Origin: Nyssa sinensis
Lineage: Eukaryota > Streptophyta > Magnoliopsida > Cornales > Nyssaceae
Assembly: GCA_008638375.1 (NCBI GenBank)
Contig: CM018038.1
Location: 30,912,753-30,976,752, forward strand
Reading direction: 5' to 3'
DNA length: 64,000 nt
Part shown: piece by piece, positions 13,640-25,026 of the stretch
Layout: every line of letters begins with the position of its first letter
Numbering within the stretch: the first letter of the stretch is position 1
Notes under the pieces: generated by a model
The model's input: the letters and a program-made list of their open reading frames with translations, nothing else
What the model was told of the DNA's origin: nothing
The model's database searches: none
Program-made: the position numbers and the translations under genes

Positions 13640-14000
13640 CATCAAATCCTAAATAAACCCAGACTCTTGACATATGATGTAAAAGCATATCTAGGGATGG
13701 ATTTGGTCAATGGGTCTGCCACTATGTTGGCTTTATATAAATGCCCCTGGATCACCTCCCCTTATGCAACCATATTTCGAATGTAGTGATAATGTATATC
13801 AAAGTGTTTGGTCATCCTATGGCACTTGGGATCCTTTACATATATCAAAGCTTCCAGACTATCATAGTAAATAACCACAGCATCCTACCCACATGCCACT
13901 TTGTCAATACGCTGTAAGAATCTATTTAACCAAATTGCCTCCTATATTGCTAATGACCAAACCACGTACTCTAACTCTATTGTGAGAAATTCTAGACAAT
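13640..14000 (-). pseudogene. Copia RNase H C-terminal relic
   Basis: Minus-strand frames read fragments such as HFDIHYHYIRNMVA and KANIVADPLTKSIPRYAF, which fit the conserved copia endings '-IRYHYIRE-V' and 'ADPLTK-LP'. Stops and frameshifts break it. It lies between the RT relic and the 3' LTR, as expected for the gag-PR-INT-RT-RH order of Ty1/copia. Confidence 0.75.
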
Positions 14001-14853
14001 TTAATTTTTTTTAATTGGTTATACAATTTTGTTTTTTGCTGCACCAAGAAAAAGTTCATCCACCAAGTAAGAATGTATAGCCTAGAGTGCACTTGCGTCT
14101 ATCCCTATTGCGTAACCCAATTTGCATCGCAATAGCCTTTCAATCTCAAATCCCGACCTTTGTAACACAACATAAGATTAGTAGTACCTTGAAGATATAA
14201 AAAAAAAAATCATCATTACCACTTTCTAATAAGCTAATCTAGGATTGCTTTAGAATTGACTGACTAGTCCAACTACGAAACAAATATCTAGTCGAGTACA
14301 AAACATATCATACATCAGACTACCAACTATGTTCGCAAAAGGTACTTTGTACATCTAGTTTTTCTCTTCATCTATCTTAAGGCATTGGCCAAGATATAAG
14401 TCACATCCTTTCTCTATAGGAGTGTCTATAGCATATGAGTGATTCATTTGAAATCTCTCAAGCACTCTCTTCATGTAGGTCTCTTAAGACAAGTAAAGAA
14501 GCCTCTTTGATCGATCTCTCACGATCTTCACTCTTAAGATATTTTGTGCTTTGCCCATGTCCTTCATCTCAAAAGTAGAGGACAACCACTCTTTAGTGGC
14601 GACTTATCTCTTTTAAGTCATTCGAAACAAGTAAAAATATCATTAACATACAATGTAAGGATAAGAACACTTTCCTTGGGCCATTTTTCATATACATAAT
14701 GGTCTTCCTCTATCATCTCAAACCAATGAGATATAATGGCTTTATGAAACCTCACATACCATTGTCTAGATGATTGCTTGAGACCATAAATCAAACGTTT
14801 GAGATGACAGACTTTGCACTCTTATCGTTTGATTTCAAAACCCTCTAGTTGAG

Positions 14854-15132
14854 TCATATAGATCTTTTTGTCCAGTTTTCCATTGAGAAATTCAATCTTA
14901 ACATCCATCTGGAAAGTTCCAAATATATATTCATGATAATTGCTAGGATAGCGTGAGTAGAGGCAAACCTCACCACTGGGGAGGATGTCTCTTCATAGTT
15001 TATACCCTTTTCATAGGTATAACCCTTTGCCACAAGATGCGCCCTATATCTATCAATTGATCCATCCACATTGTGTTTTATCTTCAAGATCCTCTTGTTT
15101 CCAATGGCCTTGCGCCCCGACAAGGAGATCAA
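14854..15132 (-). pseudogene. Copia reverse transcriptase N-terminal relic (RVT_2 type)
   Basis: A 92-codon minus-strand ORF includes GRKAIGNKRILKIKHNVDGS, RYRAHLVAKGYTYEKGINYE and ETSSPVVRFAS. These fit the start of the plant Ty1/copia RT domain (GCKW-FK-K, YKARLVAKG, TF-PVV). The usual Cys-Lys-Trp is changed to Asn-Lys-Arg, and the ORF stops well before the catalytic YVDD box, so no active enzyme is encoded. Sequence to about 15500 looks like the decayed hinge before RT. Confidence 0.85.
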
Positions 15133-15809
15133 CTAAATCTCAAACATGATTCTAGTTCATAGAACTCATCTTTTACTCCATAGAAATCATCTATTCATTA
15201 CAAGTAAGTGAAGAAAGCACTTCATTAAAAGAAGCTGGTTCATTTCAAGCCAGTATAATAGTCATAAATACATTTCCCTCAATCTCAAAATGACAATGAG
15301 GAATTACTCCATGCTTACTCTTACAGACCTTACTCTCTTGAGAATCCAATTAAGAACTCCCACTAGATTAAAGATTACTCTTATCCTTTTTAACGATTTT
15401 AGGATGAGAAATCAATTCCTTACCCTCGCTAATAGGAGCCAAGTTATCCTCAAAATCTACCATCTCTTACTCAAATATAGTAAGTCCTTTATTGGGTTTC
15501 TTACCAAGCATCACATAACATTTTGAGCTTTCACAATAATGAATAAAAATATTTTTATTAGCTCTTGGGCCCTAACTTTTCGTACCTATGAGAAGTGTTA
15601 TGAACATAATTTGCTAACCCCCATGGGCGTAAATACCCTCAAATCCGGCTTTCACTGATGTCAAAGCTCATAAGAGGTCTAAGAAACTGACTTTGAAGGC
15701 ATACTGTTAAAAATATAGGCTAGCAATCTGATTGAGAGGTTAGCTTGCTCTATCATTGATCTAACCATATCTAATAATGTACATTTTCACCATTCTGTAA
15801 CATCATTTT

Positions 15810-15964
15810 TGTAGCGACCCACTCCCATGTGCCACAATATTGTCTGCTTTGGGCTTCACCTTCACAGTTTTAAAACGCGTTATGACAAAGAGAACCGTAG
15901 TCCTACTTATAAATCCTTCATATTTCCCTTCCCAAGGCAATATGGGATGTATTACCCTTTCCCA
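15810..15964 (-). repeat. TRIM 3' LTR (155 bp)
   Basis: Minus-strand start TGGGAAAGGGTAATAC after the polypurine tract, end GGGTCGCTACA. Diverged direct repeat of 16066-16220. Confidence 0.8.
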
Positions 15965-16065
15965 TTACCCCCTCCCCCCATAGGAATACTGTCATCTTGG
16001 GCGGACAGTGCAGTGGCGTGTAGCCATCTCCACACTTCCAGCTGGGGTCCAGCTCTGATACCATT

Positions 16066-16220
16066 TGTAACAACCTACTCCACGTGTCACAATATTGTCT
16101 ACTTTGGGCTTCGCCCTCACAATTTTAAAATATGTTGTGACTAAGGAGAACTGCAGTCTTACTTATGAATCCTTCACTTTTTCCTTCCCTAGGCGATGTG
16201 GGATGCATTACCTTTTCTCA
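16066..16220 (-). repeat. TRIM 5' LTR (155 bp)
   Basis: Minus-strand start TGAGAAAAGGTAATGC, end GTAGGTTGTTACA, followed within two bases by the primer-binding site. Confidence 0.8.
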
Positions 16221-16229
16221 TTACCCTAC

Positions 16230-18227
16230 TGTCACGCCTTGAAACTAAAGAAGCTCGAGGGTGAGGTGTGTGACCCCATTTCTGAGCCACTTTAAGGGGA
16301 GGTAATTAAGTAGAAAACATGTTCATTTAGCCTAATTTTAGTCAAATGGTCCATTGGAGGCAAATCGAGGTGGTGAAAAGTCGGTTCGAAAGCCAAACCA
16401 ACAAAACAGAAAGAGAGGTGGTCAGGCCCTTCTCCGAATGACGATTGGCAGACTGAGTGGGGGGCTTTTACACCTCCCAGTGCCGATCAGGCCTGGTCCC
16501 CTACTTTGGCATGTTTTGCAAATTTGACCTATTTTGGTCATTTTTCTTGATTCAACCTATTTCTCTAATGTCTTAAACATTCATATTTATTTCATTCAAC
16601 ATCAATACACCACCTATCATTCATTAAACATCTAATTTCACTTTCATTCATCAACAAGTAATACTTCAAATTTAAGTTTAAGTCTCATTCTTCACAAGTC
16701 TTACAAGATCAAAACACAAGTCAAGTCTTTTGTAATATTTACATTACCATCAAACTTCGAGCTTATACACTTTTAAACTACAAAATACATAGCATATTCC
16801 ATAGAAATATACATTCAAACAAGTTTCCAAAAGAGTTCATGATGTTCAAGTAAACACAAAAATAGGGGTCTACCTAAAAGTGTCTTGGAAATGAGTCTTT
16901 AATTTGTGGCTGGTTCCTTGTTCCCTCCTGCATCTAGTAGGGTTCAGTACGACAACGACTAGTAGGAGAAATCTAAAAAAAGGTAAGAACTTGTGGTGTC
17001 ACGTGTATGCTTCTACATATGTAGTGAGATCAAAGTGATCACTGAACATGCATCAGTCAATAAACTAAAGATTCAAGAGATGATCAAACTCTCCCATGTC
17101 AAAGAGTAAAACCATTTAAAGAGAAACATCCAATTATTCACACATGTAGCATTATTTAATTACATCACACACGAACAAGATATTTAGAGGCTATACTTCC
17201 AATATTCCTTTCAAGTTCCCAAGATCTAAATCCTCAAATGTTCCCTTCCTTTCCAAGTCTTATTCTCATCATTCTAATGTTCAATGTATCAACTTTCTTG
17301 TTCACAATTTATATTAAATCCACTAATAAAATCAATCATTCCTACAACAAAGGCTAGACATCATTTACCAACACAAATAGTCACTGAAGCATTTCTACAA
17401 ACACATGGTGAATAACAAGTAATTTCATGTATATAACACACAAAACCCACACTGTAATTTTTTCACGCAAATCTTTTCGTAATCAATGTAGAGTTGTATA
17501 AATAACAATATAACAAGAAAAAAATTTAATTAATGACAATAATTCACCTAATACATAAACATTCAACATGCATGCAACACATGGTCTCTCATACCAAAAA
17601 CAATCAATTCCATGACATGAGATGGAATAGATAAATGAAAATCTACCTACACTATGCTCTATACCTAAGTTTAGAAATTTCTATCCTCACTCTCTTGGTG
17701 ATTGGATGAAAAACCTAACTTTACTCTGTTGATTTTGAGTAGACTCTTCAAAATCCCCAACTTCAAGCTTGTGATTTGAAGTGTCCAAGCCCCAATTCTT
17801 AGTTCAATCTTTCCAGAATCTTCATATCCATGATGATTCTTCAAAATCTTCCCAAGCCCTAACTTTTCCCGTAATTTTTCTCCTCTCTTTTTTCCCCTAT
17901 CTCTCTTAGTTTCACGCAACTTTATGTATGTGTGTTTGGTGTGTGTTTTTAGTGTGTGGGGTCTTGGTCTTATAAGACCAAAATGGCTTGGGAAGTGAAA
18001 TCCATATTTTGCCCCTCACTTAGATACTTTCCTTCCTTATTCCCTTTGCCCTTTAGGGTCTTTTCACATAAATTAAGAACATTTAATTTATTTAATTATA
18101 CACTAACCCATCTTAGCTTAAACATATTCATACTATATAACCCACTCATGCATTTATTTTTTCTTTTCATTGACATTATTATCAATATTTTAAATTTCAT
18201 TTATTAAAAAAATTATGGGTCTTTACA
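16230..18227 (-). repeat. 2.0-kb LTR of a chromovirus-type Ty3/gypsy element
   Basis: On the minus strand it starts TGTAAAGACCCATAATT at 18227 after the purine tract CTAAGTAGGAGAGA and ends AAGGCGTGACA at 16230. The same start (TGTAA) and end (GGCGTGACA), similar length, and an internal block (CATCTAGTAGGGTTCAG... near 16930 against CATCTGGTAAGGGTCAA... near 20945) tie it to the LTRs at 20527-22527 and 40295-41869. The preceding CAAGGATGAAATTTTTC is the usual 3' coding end of this group. It is a 3' LTR with almost no internal region. Confidence 0.75.
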
Positions 18228-18896
18228 TTCTCTCCTACTTAGAAAAATTTCATCCTTGAAATTTAGTTTATTATAGTTCCATCATTTTAACACCCAAATG
18301 AATCACTCATCACTCCCTCACACAACTTTAGGCTACTATAAAATCTACTATCTTCTAAATAGTCCTCAAGGTTGCTCATGAATCCGTATGCTTATCAATC
18401 TTCCATGTCCTTATTCATTTTGCTCTCTAAACATAAGAAATTTTACTTTTTATTTTTTATTTTTGCATTAGCCCCTCTTCTATTGTTCATAGGAGTTCAC
18501 ATGCCACTAGGTACTTATAGGCTTTTTAAATTTTTCCTCATATATATGTCCCAAACCTGGGTCAGTTAACTTGTCCCTAGGTTACGAAGGTTTTTGACAT
18601 TCTAACATATACTTTATTTTATTACCATCTTTCTATTTGTCATTTAGCTATTTCGTTATTGTTATCATTTCAAATTTACTTACCTTGTTAATTCATGATT
18701 AGCTCATAATGTCACTCCATCTTGTTCCTCCCTAAGGTACTAGCCTACTAGCTATCTACCCCAAGTGTCACACAAATCATGTTGCGTCCCCATAACAATA
18801 TCTATACCTCAACCCTTTGGTGAGTCTAGAAAAGATAAATAATAAAGAATCTAGCATGAAGAAATAAAATAAAATAGAAAAGACAAAAATAAGATC
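18228..18896 (-). other. Remnant of gypsy 3' internal region, then unassigned DNA
   Basis: The first tens of bases carry the purine tract and the CAAGGATGAAATTT motif that precede the 3' LTR of this gypsy group. The rest has no recognisable coding content. A 65-codon + strand ORF at 18372-18569 is hydrophobic AT-rich sequence without support. Confidence 0.5.
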
Positions 18897-20232
18897 TGAC
18901 TCGGGCCCCGAAAGCTTCTTACAGTATCCGTTCAAAAAATGGAATCAGAGTTACGTAGTTTTTCAGTTTACCCTCTTTTATCAAGAGTGGTAAAAGAGGA
19001 CGAGATCAACCGGATTAAAAAAAATGTTAAAGGTTTGAGAGCGTACCTTATTTAGTCGTGAGAGTTGGGCAACACTTCAGTTAGAAAAGTCTGGATCGGA
19101 GGCTTCAGTCGGGTAGATCTCTGACTTATTTTTCAGTTTAGAAAGCGTTGCTTCAGCTTGCTTCTTGAAGGGAGGTTGTCACTTCGACAGGGCTTCGGCC
19201 ACGGGAAAGGAAGAGTTCTTGTAGAGAGAACTCTAGAATTAAACTAACAACATAAAACTATGAAAATTGTGTCTTTAAAACTGATGGCCAAAAGGCTCTA
19301 TTTATAGGCAAAATATGGAGATTTGATCCAAGGGTCTAAGATCAAACCCTAGAATGGAGAGTTAGGATCGTATCTTGAGTGATAATCATCTAATTAAAAA
19401 AATAAAAAATTAAATACTTATTCTAAGGAAAAATTATCCTAACTAAATGAATTAATAAATAATTATGACAATGCAAGAACCAATACAAATGATGTCTACA
19501 TGCAAGAGCCAATAAGATAAAAGAGAAATAGAATTTAATTAGAAAATAAATTCTAAAATGAAAATGTCCAAGTTCAATGTATCTCCATTTAAGGAAATAT
19601 CAAGTAACCAGATCTATGAAAACTCTAAAAATGAAAAGTCATAATTATGCTTAAATAGACTATTATCACTCAAGATTACCAAATCACCTCAAATTCAGTG
19701 GAGAATATTTAAATTGCCACAAAACATGTGAAATGACTAAATACCCCCAGATGGGTAAAATAATATAGAAATTATGAAAATGCCCCTCAAGTGACTAGGA
19801 AATCCTACTAAGGATAAGATTGTGCCAAAATTACCAAAATTTCTTCAATGGGCAAAAAGGTGCTGAAATTACTGAAATGCCCTCTAATGGGCAGAAGAGT
19901 CTTAACCAATGTGGGATTCCGACAAGAAGAGTCCTACTTGGATTGGGACTTTAATAAGAGAGTCTTAATGGGAGTGGGACTCCATCGGGGGGAGTCCTAA
20001 TGGGAATGAAACTTTGTTAGGAGGAGTCCTAATAGGAATATGATTCTGTCAAGAAAAGTCCTAATGAAACTGAGACTTTAGCATGAGAGTTCTAACGGGA
20101 ATAGGACTTTGTTAGGAGGAATGCAACTGGAAATAGGACTCTGTCGGGAAGAGTCCTACTTAAAGTAGGTTACTTGGCATAATTACTAAATTTCTCCTAC
20201 CTAATTAAGGGTCACAAAATGAGGTATCTACA
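18897..20232 (-). repeat. Probable LTR (solo or fragment) of another gypsy family
   Basis: On the minus strand it begins TGTAGATACCTCATTTTGTG at 20232, a common plant gypsy LTR start, and includes a TATA box (GCCTATAAATAGAGCC near 19300) and a cluster of 32-bp repeats upstream of it. The inner end is uncertain. TGACTCGG at 18897 gives a TG...CA-like boundary, but no primer-binding site or target duplication confirms it. Confidence 0.5.
19914..20168. repeat. Eight degenerate ~32-bp tandem repeats in LTR U3
   Basis: Repeating pattern GGACTytgt-gg-ggAGTCCTAATGGGAAT, with about eight copies from GGGATTCCGACAAG to AGTCCTACTTAAAG. Copies vary at many positions. In the minus-strand LTR they lie upstream of the TATA box, the usual place for U3 enhancer repeats. 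Confidence 0.75.
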
Positions 20233-20526
20233 ATTACCCTTTACCATATTACACGATGGACGATCATAGCTTGCTCTTTGTAACTGATACTACAAGTCTT
20301 TCCCAAATCGGGCATTGGACGAACTTGCACCATCATTATTGTCAGTGTTAATCCAATAAGTTGATACAAGGAGTAGCTGACGAGAATCGAACTTGGTGGC
20401 AGCAACAAAGGAGACTATTAGCGATAGTATTGAACATGTGTGATGTTCGCGATTATGCAATGTGATAGAATCTAGATAGAGATGGCCTTTTTTTGGTGAC
20501 AGTGATCGATTAGAACGATGCACATT
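20233..20526. other. Unassigned spacer between LTRs
   Basis: About 290 bp. I see no gene or element end. An 80-codon minus-strand ORF here has no recognisable motif. Confidence 0.4.
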
Positions 20527-22527
20527 TGTCACGCCCTAGGTCCCAAAGACCCGTGTGTGACCTTGTGAATCAAGGTCAAACTAAGTAAATAATTCTTGTA
20601 TATCTCAAACTACTATGTGATTAACATATTCTCCTTTGAGTTTTCATAACACAAATATTCATTCACATTCTATACATGTAATCTAACAAGGTTTCCATAC
20701 ATAAATTTCAAAAGTGTATTCTTCCTGTGATGACTATTTCGAAGTCAAAAGAATACTAGTCTTGTTGAGGCTTTCAATCCTTCACATCAACATATAAAGA
20801 CCATAGGGCCTTTTACATTCCCAAAATAACAAAAGACCGAAATAGAAGTTGTGAATTTAATTACATCTCAAAAATAAACATAAGAGTCCAAAACAGATGT
20901 GTCTTCCTAGTCCATGCCATTAAGGCACCAGCTCCTTGCTATTACCTGCATCTGGTAAGGGTCAAAACAATAACCCTAATAGAGATTCTAAAATAAGAAA
21001 AGTTAAGGCGGTGCAAAATGTAGACATGTGAGATATGAAGTGTCAATACAAGTGTTCAACCAACATGCATATATATATCAATAGATGATTCATCATAACC
21101 CTAAAAATGCAAATCATCAACCCAACCTCAAGAAAACATAACAATAAGTAAATGGGAGAATCATCACATAATGACAATTAACTGCGTACAAAGTAAATTA
21201 CCTTTCAAATCTCACGTTAATTCTCTCACTTAAATAAAATCAACTCGTCAAATCACCTAATCGTTCCCCAAAAAGCCTATTACTTCACGAGCTACTAACC
21301 CTTGGCTATGTATTACTACCTGTGCGAGGTTATGGTTCCCAACTGAAGGGAGACACAATCCTTATCACAAAATATTCTTAGTCTATAATGCGGCCTCACA
21401 ACGTGCCACTCTTTCTTGTCCCTCAACTCGTTCTAGAGATTAATTATCCACACTCCCATCCTCCATTTCCATTTTCGTATTTTATTATTTATCAATATTT
21501 TTTACTTTTATTCACGAACATACCCAAGGTTCATATCACCTTATTAATTATCACAAAAACATAACAATGTCCATACAACCTATAGCCATCAACAATCTAA
21601 TTATCAACAAGTATGTGGCAAGATTAATATAAGTAAATGAAATAATCATCAGCATGTACATGTCAAGATCATCTCAATGCATGACAATTCATACTCCTAT
21701 TATTTCCCAAAACATAATACATATGTACATGAATAATGACATCCATAATGCAAGACAAAAAAATTAAATAAAATGCTCAATATATCCATGTAAACACCAA
21801 ACCCTTAACCTAGGTTAGAATCCCTACTTTAAGGTCTTGAGAGAAGTCGATTTCTTGAGTGTAGAGAGAGATTTCAAGATATTGGCTTCAATCCTTACCC
21901 CAAAGAACCTAAGAAAGATTTTACAGTGTTTAATTTACTTAATAAAACTAGATCCATAAGAAAATTCAAGAAATTTGAGAGAGGAAAAAAATCATAAAAC
22001 TTACCCCTTGTTCTTGAAGAAATCCTTGAAATTCCTAGATTTCAATTAGTAAGATTCTTCTTGGTGATGAGTCTTTGTGCTATGATGTGTTGATAAGGCT
22101 TAGATCTTCATGAAAATCAAACCCCCAATTTTTTCTCTTGTTTAGAGAGGATTTTGAATAGAAGGGAAAGTGAAATTTTCGCACAATGACTTTTCTTCCG
22201 CAACTTAAAGTGTTCTATTGCACATTCGTTCGAATGAACAAGCCCTTTATTCGAACGAAGGTCGAAAGAATATCAAATGAAATTTACAGTAGACTTTCTG
22301 GTGCTCGTTTGAACGAACAGTCCATTCGTTCGAACGAATACTAAAAAAAATCTTACGCATTTTTCTTATTTTTACTATTTTTCATTTTTCACTAATGTAT
22401 CATCACTCTATATTATGTTGTTTAGATTTTTTGTACCTCATTATTATGTTCGTGAGGTTTATTATTATGCAAAAGTAATATTATTCATTATTTTTTTATG
22501 TATTTTTCAATTCTATGAAACATTACA
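20527..22527 (-). repeat. 3' LTR of gypsy element (2001 bp)
   Basis: TG...CA ends are fixed by the adjacent polypurine tract on one side and the family ending GGCGTGACA on the other. It contains a cluster of TTCGTTCGAACGAA-like palindromes at 22226-22339. Confidence 0.75.
22226..22339. repeat. Cluster of TTCGTTCGAACGAA palindromes
   Basis: Four related motifs in about 110 bp: TTCGTTCGAATGAA, ATTCGAACGAA, TCGTTTGAACGAA and ATTCGTTCGAACGAAT. The last (22324-22339) is a perfect 16-bp palindrome. They lie in the U3 part of the LTR, soon after its minus-strand start. Confidence 0.85.
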
Positions 22528-22559
22528 ACCTCCCCCCTCCCTTAAAGAAATTGTCCCTA

Positions 22560-23510
22560 AAATTTAAATAACACCTCTATTAAGAAACAATTTCGGATGT
22601 TTGGTGCGAAGTCTGTCATCGTGCTCCTATGTAGCCTCTTTCATGTCATGATGTTGCCAAAAGACCTTGACCAAAGGAATGGTCTTACCTCAAAAAACTT
22701 GCTCTCTCGAATCTAGAATTTGAATGGGTCGTTCCTCATATGAAGCATCCTCCTCAACTCCCAAATCGGTCCAATTTAAAACATATGCAGGATCCTACTT
22801 ATACTTGCGAAGCGTAAAAACATGAAACACATTGTGGACTCTCGCTAGGTGTGGTGGTAAGGTAAGACGATAAACGACCCCTCTAATCCTCTATAGGATC
22901 TCAAACGATCTTGTGTACCTCAACGCCAACTTCCCACCGCAACCAAATCTAGCCAAACCCTTCCGTGAGGCAACCTTAAGGAATACGTGATTCCCCACCT
23001 AAAAAGCTAAAGACTTTCGCCTTTTGTTCGCATAACTATTCTGTCTACTTTGTGCCATGAGCAGTCGCTGTCAGATAGTCTTTACCTTTTTCGTGGTTTC
23101 CCGAACTAAATCTGAACCTAAAAGTGTCGCATCCCAGACCTCAGTCCAACAAATAAATGATCTACAAGGTCTACTATACAATGGCTCAAACAGTGCCATT
23201 TCGATGCTGGCCTGGTAGTTGTTGTTGTAGGGAAACTCCACAAGTGGCAAGTGGTCCTCCCAACTACCTCGGAAATCCATGATGCAAGTGCGAAGCATAT
23301 CCTCTAAAGTCTAAATGGTACGCTTTGACTGACCATCAGTCTCTAGGTGAAATGTCATGCAAAGACGTAACTCGGTGCCTAAGGCTCCCTGTAAACTTTG
23401 CCAGAAATGTGTCATGAATTGTGCATCCCTGTCTAAAATAATAGACACTAGAACCTTGTGAAGTCGAATGATCTCATGTACATACAATTTTGAGATAGTG
23501 ACATTGAGGT
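22560..23510 (-). pseudogene. Gypsy integrase core end and C-terminal (chromodomain-side) relic
   Basis: A minus-strand ORF at 23298-23071 reads WEDHLPLVEFPYNNNYQAS and RPCRSFICWTEV, matching the end of the gypsy integrase core (W-DHLPL-EFAYNN-YH-SI, GRRCRSPIGW-EV). Further down, other minus frames give GGKLALRYTRSFEILYR and RVHNVFHVFTLRKY, the conserved C-terminal 'GPF-IL-R-G-VAYRL-LP---VHNVFHVS-LR-Y'. It is split by frameshifts. The upstream catalytic part is missing. Confidence 0.8.
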
Positions 23511-24900
23511 GAACACTGTTGGCGATCGGTGATGGCTATGTGTTAAAGTTTTTGAAGTAGATGACTTTGATGATAGTTACGATGGGGCCAGCTTGGGTGG
23601 TTATGGGTTTGGCTTGATCTTGTATGATTTATGTTGATGGTGGACAGGTAAAAGTAATGAATGTGTAATAGATGACATATGGAATATGTGACTACCTCAA
23701 TATTACCTTTAAAATTCTCATATGTGGGTAAGCATGCTGTCCTCAATTCAATTTAATTTAATATGATATTGTATTAATTGTTTAGTGTTTGTCATATATA
23801 TAAATAATGGTTGCACTATTAAGTGTACTTTCATAGATCAAAATCCATTTTTATTTAATGAAAAAAAATAAAAAAAAACATGATAAAAGAATGATATAGT
23901 ACAAGTTTATTGTTTGAGAGACAATAAAATGTTACTAGCTAGTGAAATTTCAATCAATGCGCTTCAAATACTGATTTTTTTGACAATTTTTTACTAGCTT
24001 GAAAGTATCTTTAACCATCTAAAATGTGGCTCAATAGTTGAATGAAACAAGTAATAATTGAGTATTCTTTCTATTTTTATGAAATAATAAAATTTTACTA
24101 TTCAAAATAAAATTTTTCTATTTAAATTTGACTGTTTTACTGTAAAATAGTCAAACTTTAATGTGTCACTGGGATGAATTTTTTATATCTAGATATCTGC
24201 TTAATATATTTTGTTTGAGGTGTAAATGGCTATATATGTACAAATTTATACATATATTCTTCTATATACACTTATATATGTTTATATATGCATTAAAATA
24301 CATTATATAAATATGCATGTATATTTATAGAAACTTATATTTATTAAATTAGTATTTATATCTTTGAAGAATGATGCAAATAGATATATTAAAGAATTAA
24401 AATCAAAATCACTTTAAAAATATAATTATCATGATTTTACTAACAAAAAACAAAAACTGTTTTTTTTCTTTCAATTATTAAAAATACTTTTAAAAAAGTT
24501 TCACCTAAATTTAAAATGAATAGTATTTTGCACCAACCCTCAATCATGCTTGTGACCCACAAAAAAGAAAAAGAAAAACAAAGGCAAAGGCTTCTGAGTC
24601 TAATCACATAGTAATCCAAGACCCAAATGTTGATTAAAAAATAAAATGGAAAACCTCAAATGCCAAAACATGTGAGCCCCACAGATAACAATGACATTAT
24701 TATTAGAGTAGTATAATAGTGGACTCATGGCGGTGAGGATAATACGGAATCACACAAGGGAATATTATTATTCATAAATACAGATAATCATCACAGCACA
24801 ACAAATTCCAAAATCATATACACATATATATATATATATATGTCTAATTATTTTTTCATTGCAAAATCCTATCACATATATGTAGCCCTAAATTTGATTT
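23511..24900. other. AT-rich intergenic DNA upstream of the RMR gene
   Basis: No gene recognised. Contains A-rich tracts, a (TA)n run near 24823-24842, and TATATG/ATATAC-rich sequence around 24225-24350. The last few hundred bases should hold the RMR promoter; I could not single out one TATA box with confidence. Confidence 0.5.
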
Positions 24901-24993
24901 GATTTCCTTTTCAACTCCTATCCCCCGAAGAAAAGAAAAAAACCCTTCAATTTCCTAATCGTACAGCATCAAAGAATTCAAAAATTTTGAGAG

Positions 24994-25026
24994 ATGGAAG
25001 CTGATGTTTCTATCCTAAAGCCCTAA
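24994..25026 (+). CDS. Upstream ORF (10 codons) in the RMR 5' leader
   Basis: ATG at 24994 opens a ten-codon frame (MEADVSILKP) ending in TAA at 25024-25026, 84 bp before the main ATG at 25111. If transcription starts upstream of it, ribosomes would meet this ATG first, and it could lower translation of the main frame. There is no intervening splice signal that I can see. Its peptide matches nothing I know. Confidence 0.4.
   Translation: MEADVSILKP

Larger units (their letters stand above)
12101..15809 (-). mobile_element. Ty1/copia element, 3' part only (pol end + 3' LTR)
   Basis: Read on the minus strand: reverse transcriptase (about 15132-14854), RNase H end (about 14000-13640), a 3' non-coding part, then an LTR starting TGTTGGATATTGGG at 12555 after the purine-rich TGAGTAGGAGA. 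The 3' non-coding part matches 7400-8485 of the + strand copia element, so both belong to one family. The 5' end (gag, protease, integrase, 5' LTR) is missing; copia-like sequence stops where the TRIM begins at 15810. Confidence 0.8.
15810..16220 (-). mobile_element. TRIM (terminal-repeat retrotransposon in miniature)
   Basis: Two 155-bp direct repeats (15810-15964 and 16066-16220) flank about 100 bp of non-coding DNA. On the minus strand the first repeat (16220-16066) ends in TTACA and is followed by TGGTATCAGAGCT (16063-16051), a tRNA-iMet primer-binding site. A polypurine tract (GGGGGGAGGGGG) precedes the second repeat. It has LTRs, PBS and PPT but no coding capacity, which defines a TRIM. 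Each repeat holds a CCCACATCG or CCCATATTG box. No 5-bp target duplication is evident. It lies where the copia fragment ends and 10 bp from the neighbouring gypsy LTR. Confidence 0.85.
20527..23510 (-). mobile_element. Chromovirus-type Ty3/gypsy element, 3' part (integrase C-terminus + 3' LTR)
   Basis: On the minus strand, integrase C-terminal sequence (about 23510-22560) leads into a purine tract (AAGGGAGGGGGGAGG) and a 2.0-kb LTR starting TGTAATGTTTC at 22527 and ending TAGGGCGTGACA at 20527. The remaining pol, gag and 5' LTR are absent; recognisable sequence stops near 23510. Same family group and orientation as the LTR at 16230-18227 and the element at 35.8-41.9 kb. Confidence 0.8.

Noticed and set aside
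23543..23746. 67-codon minus-strand ORF beside the gypsy integrase relic
   Set aside because: No integrase or other motif, and AT-rich flanks; recognisable element sequence ends near 23510.
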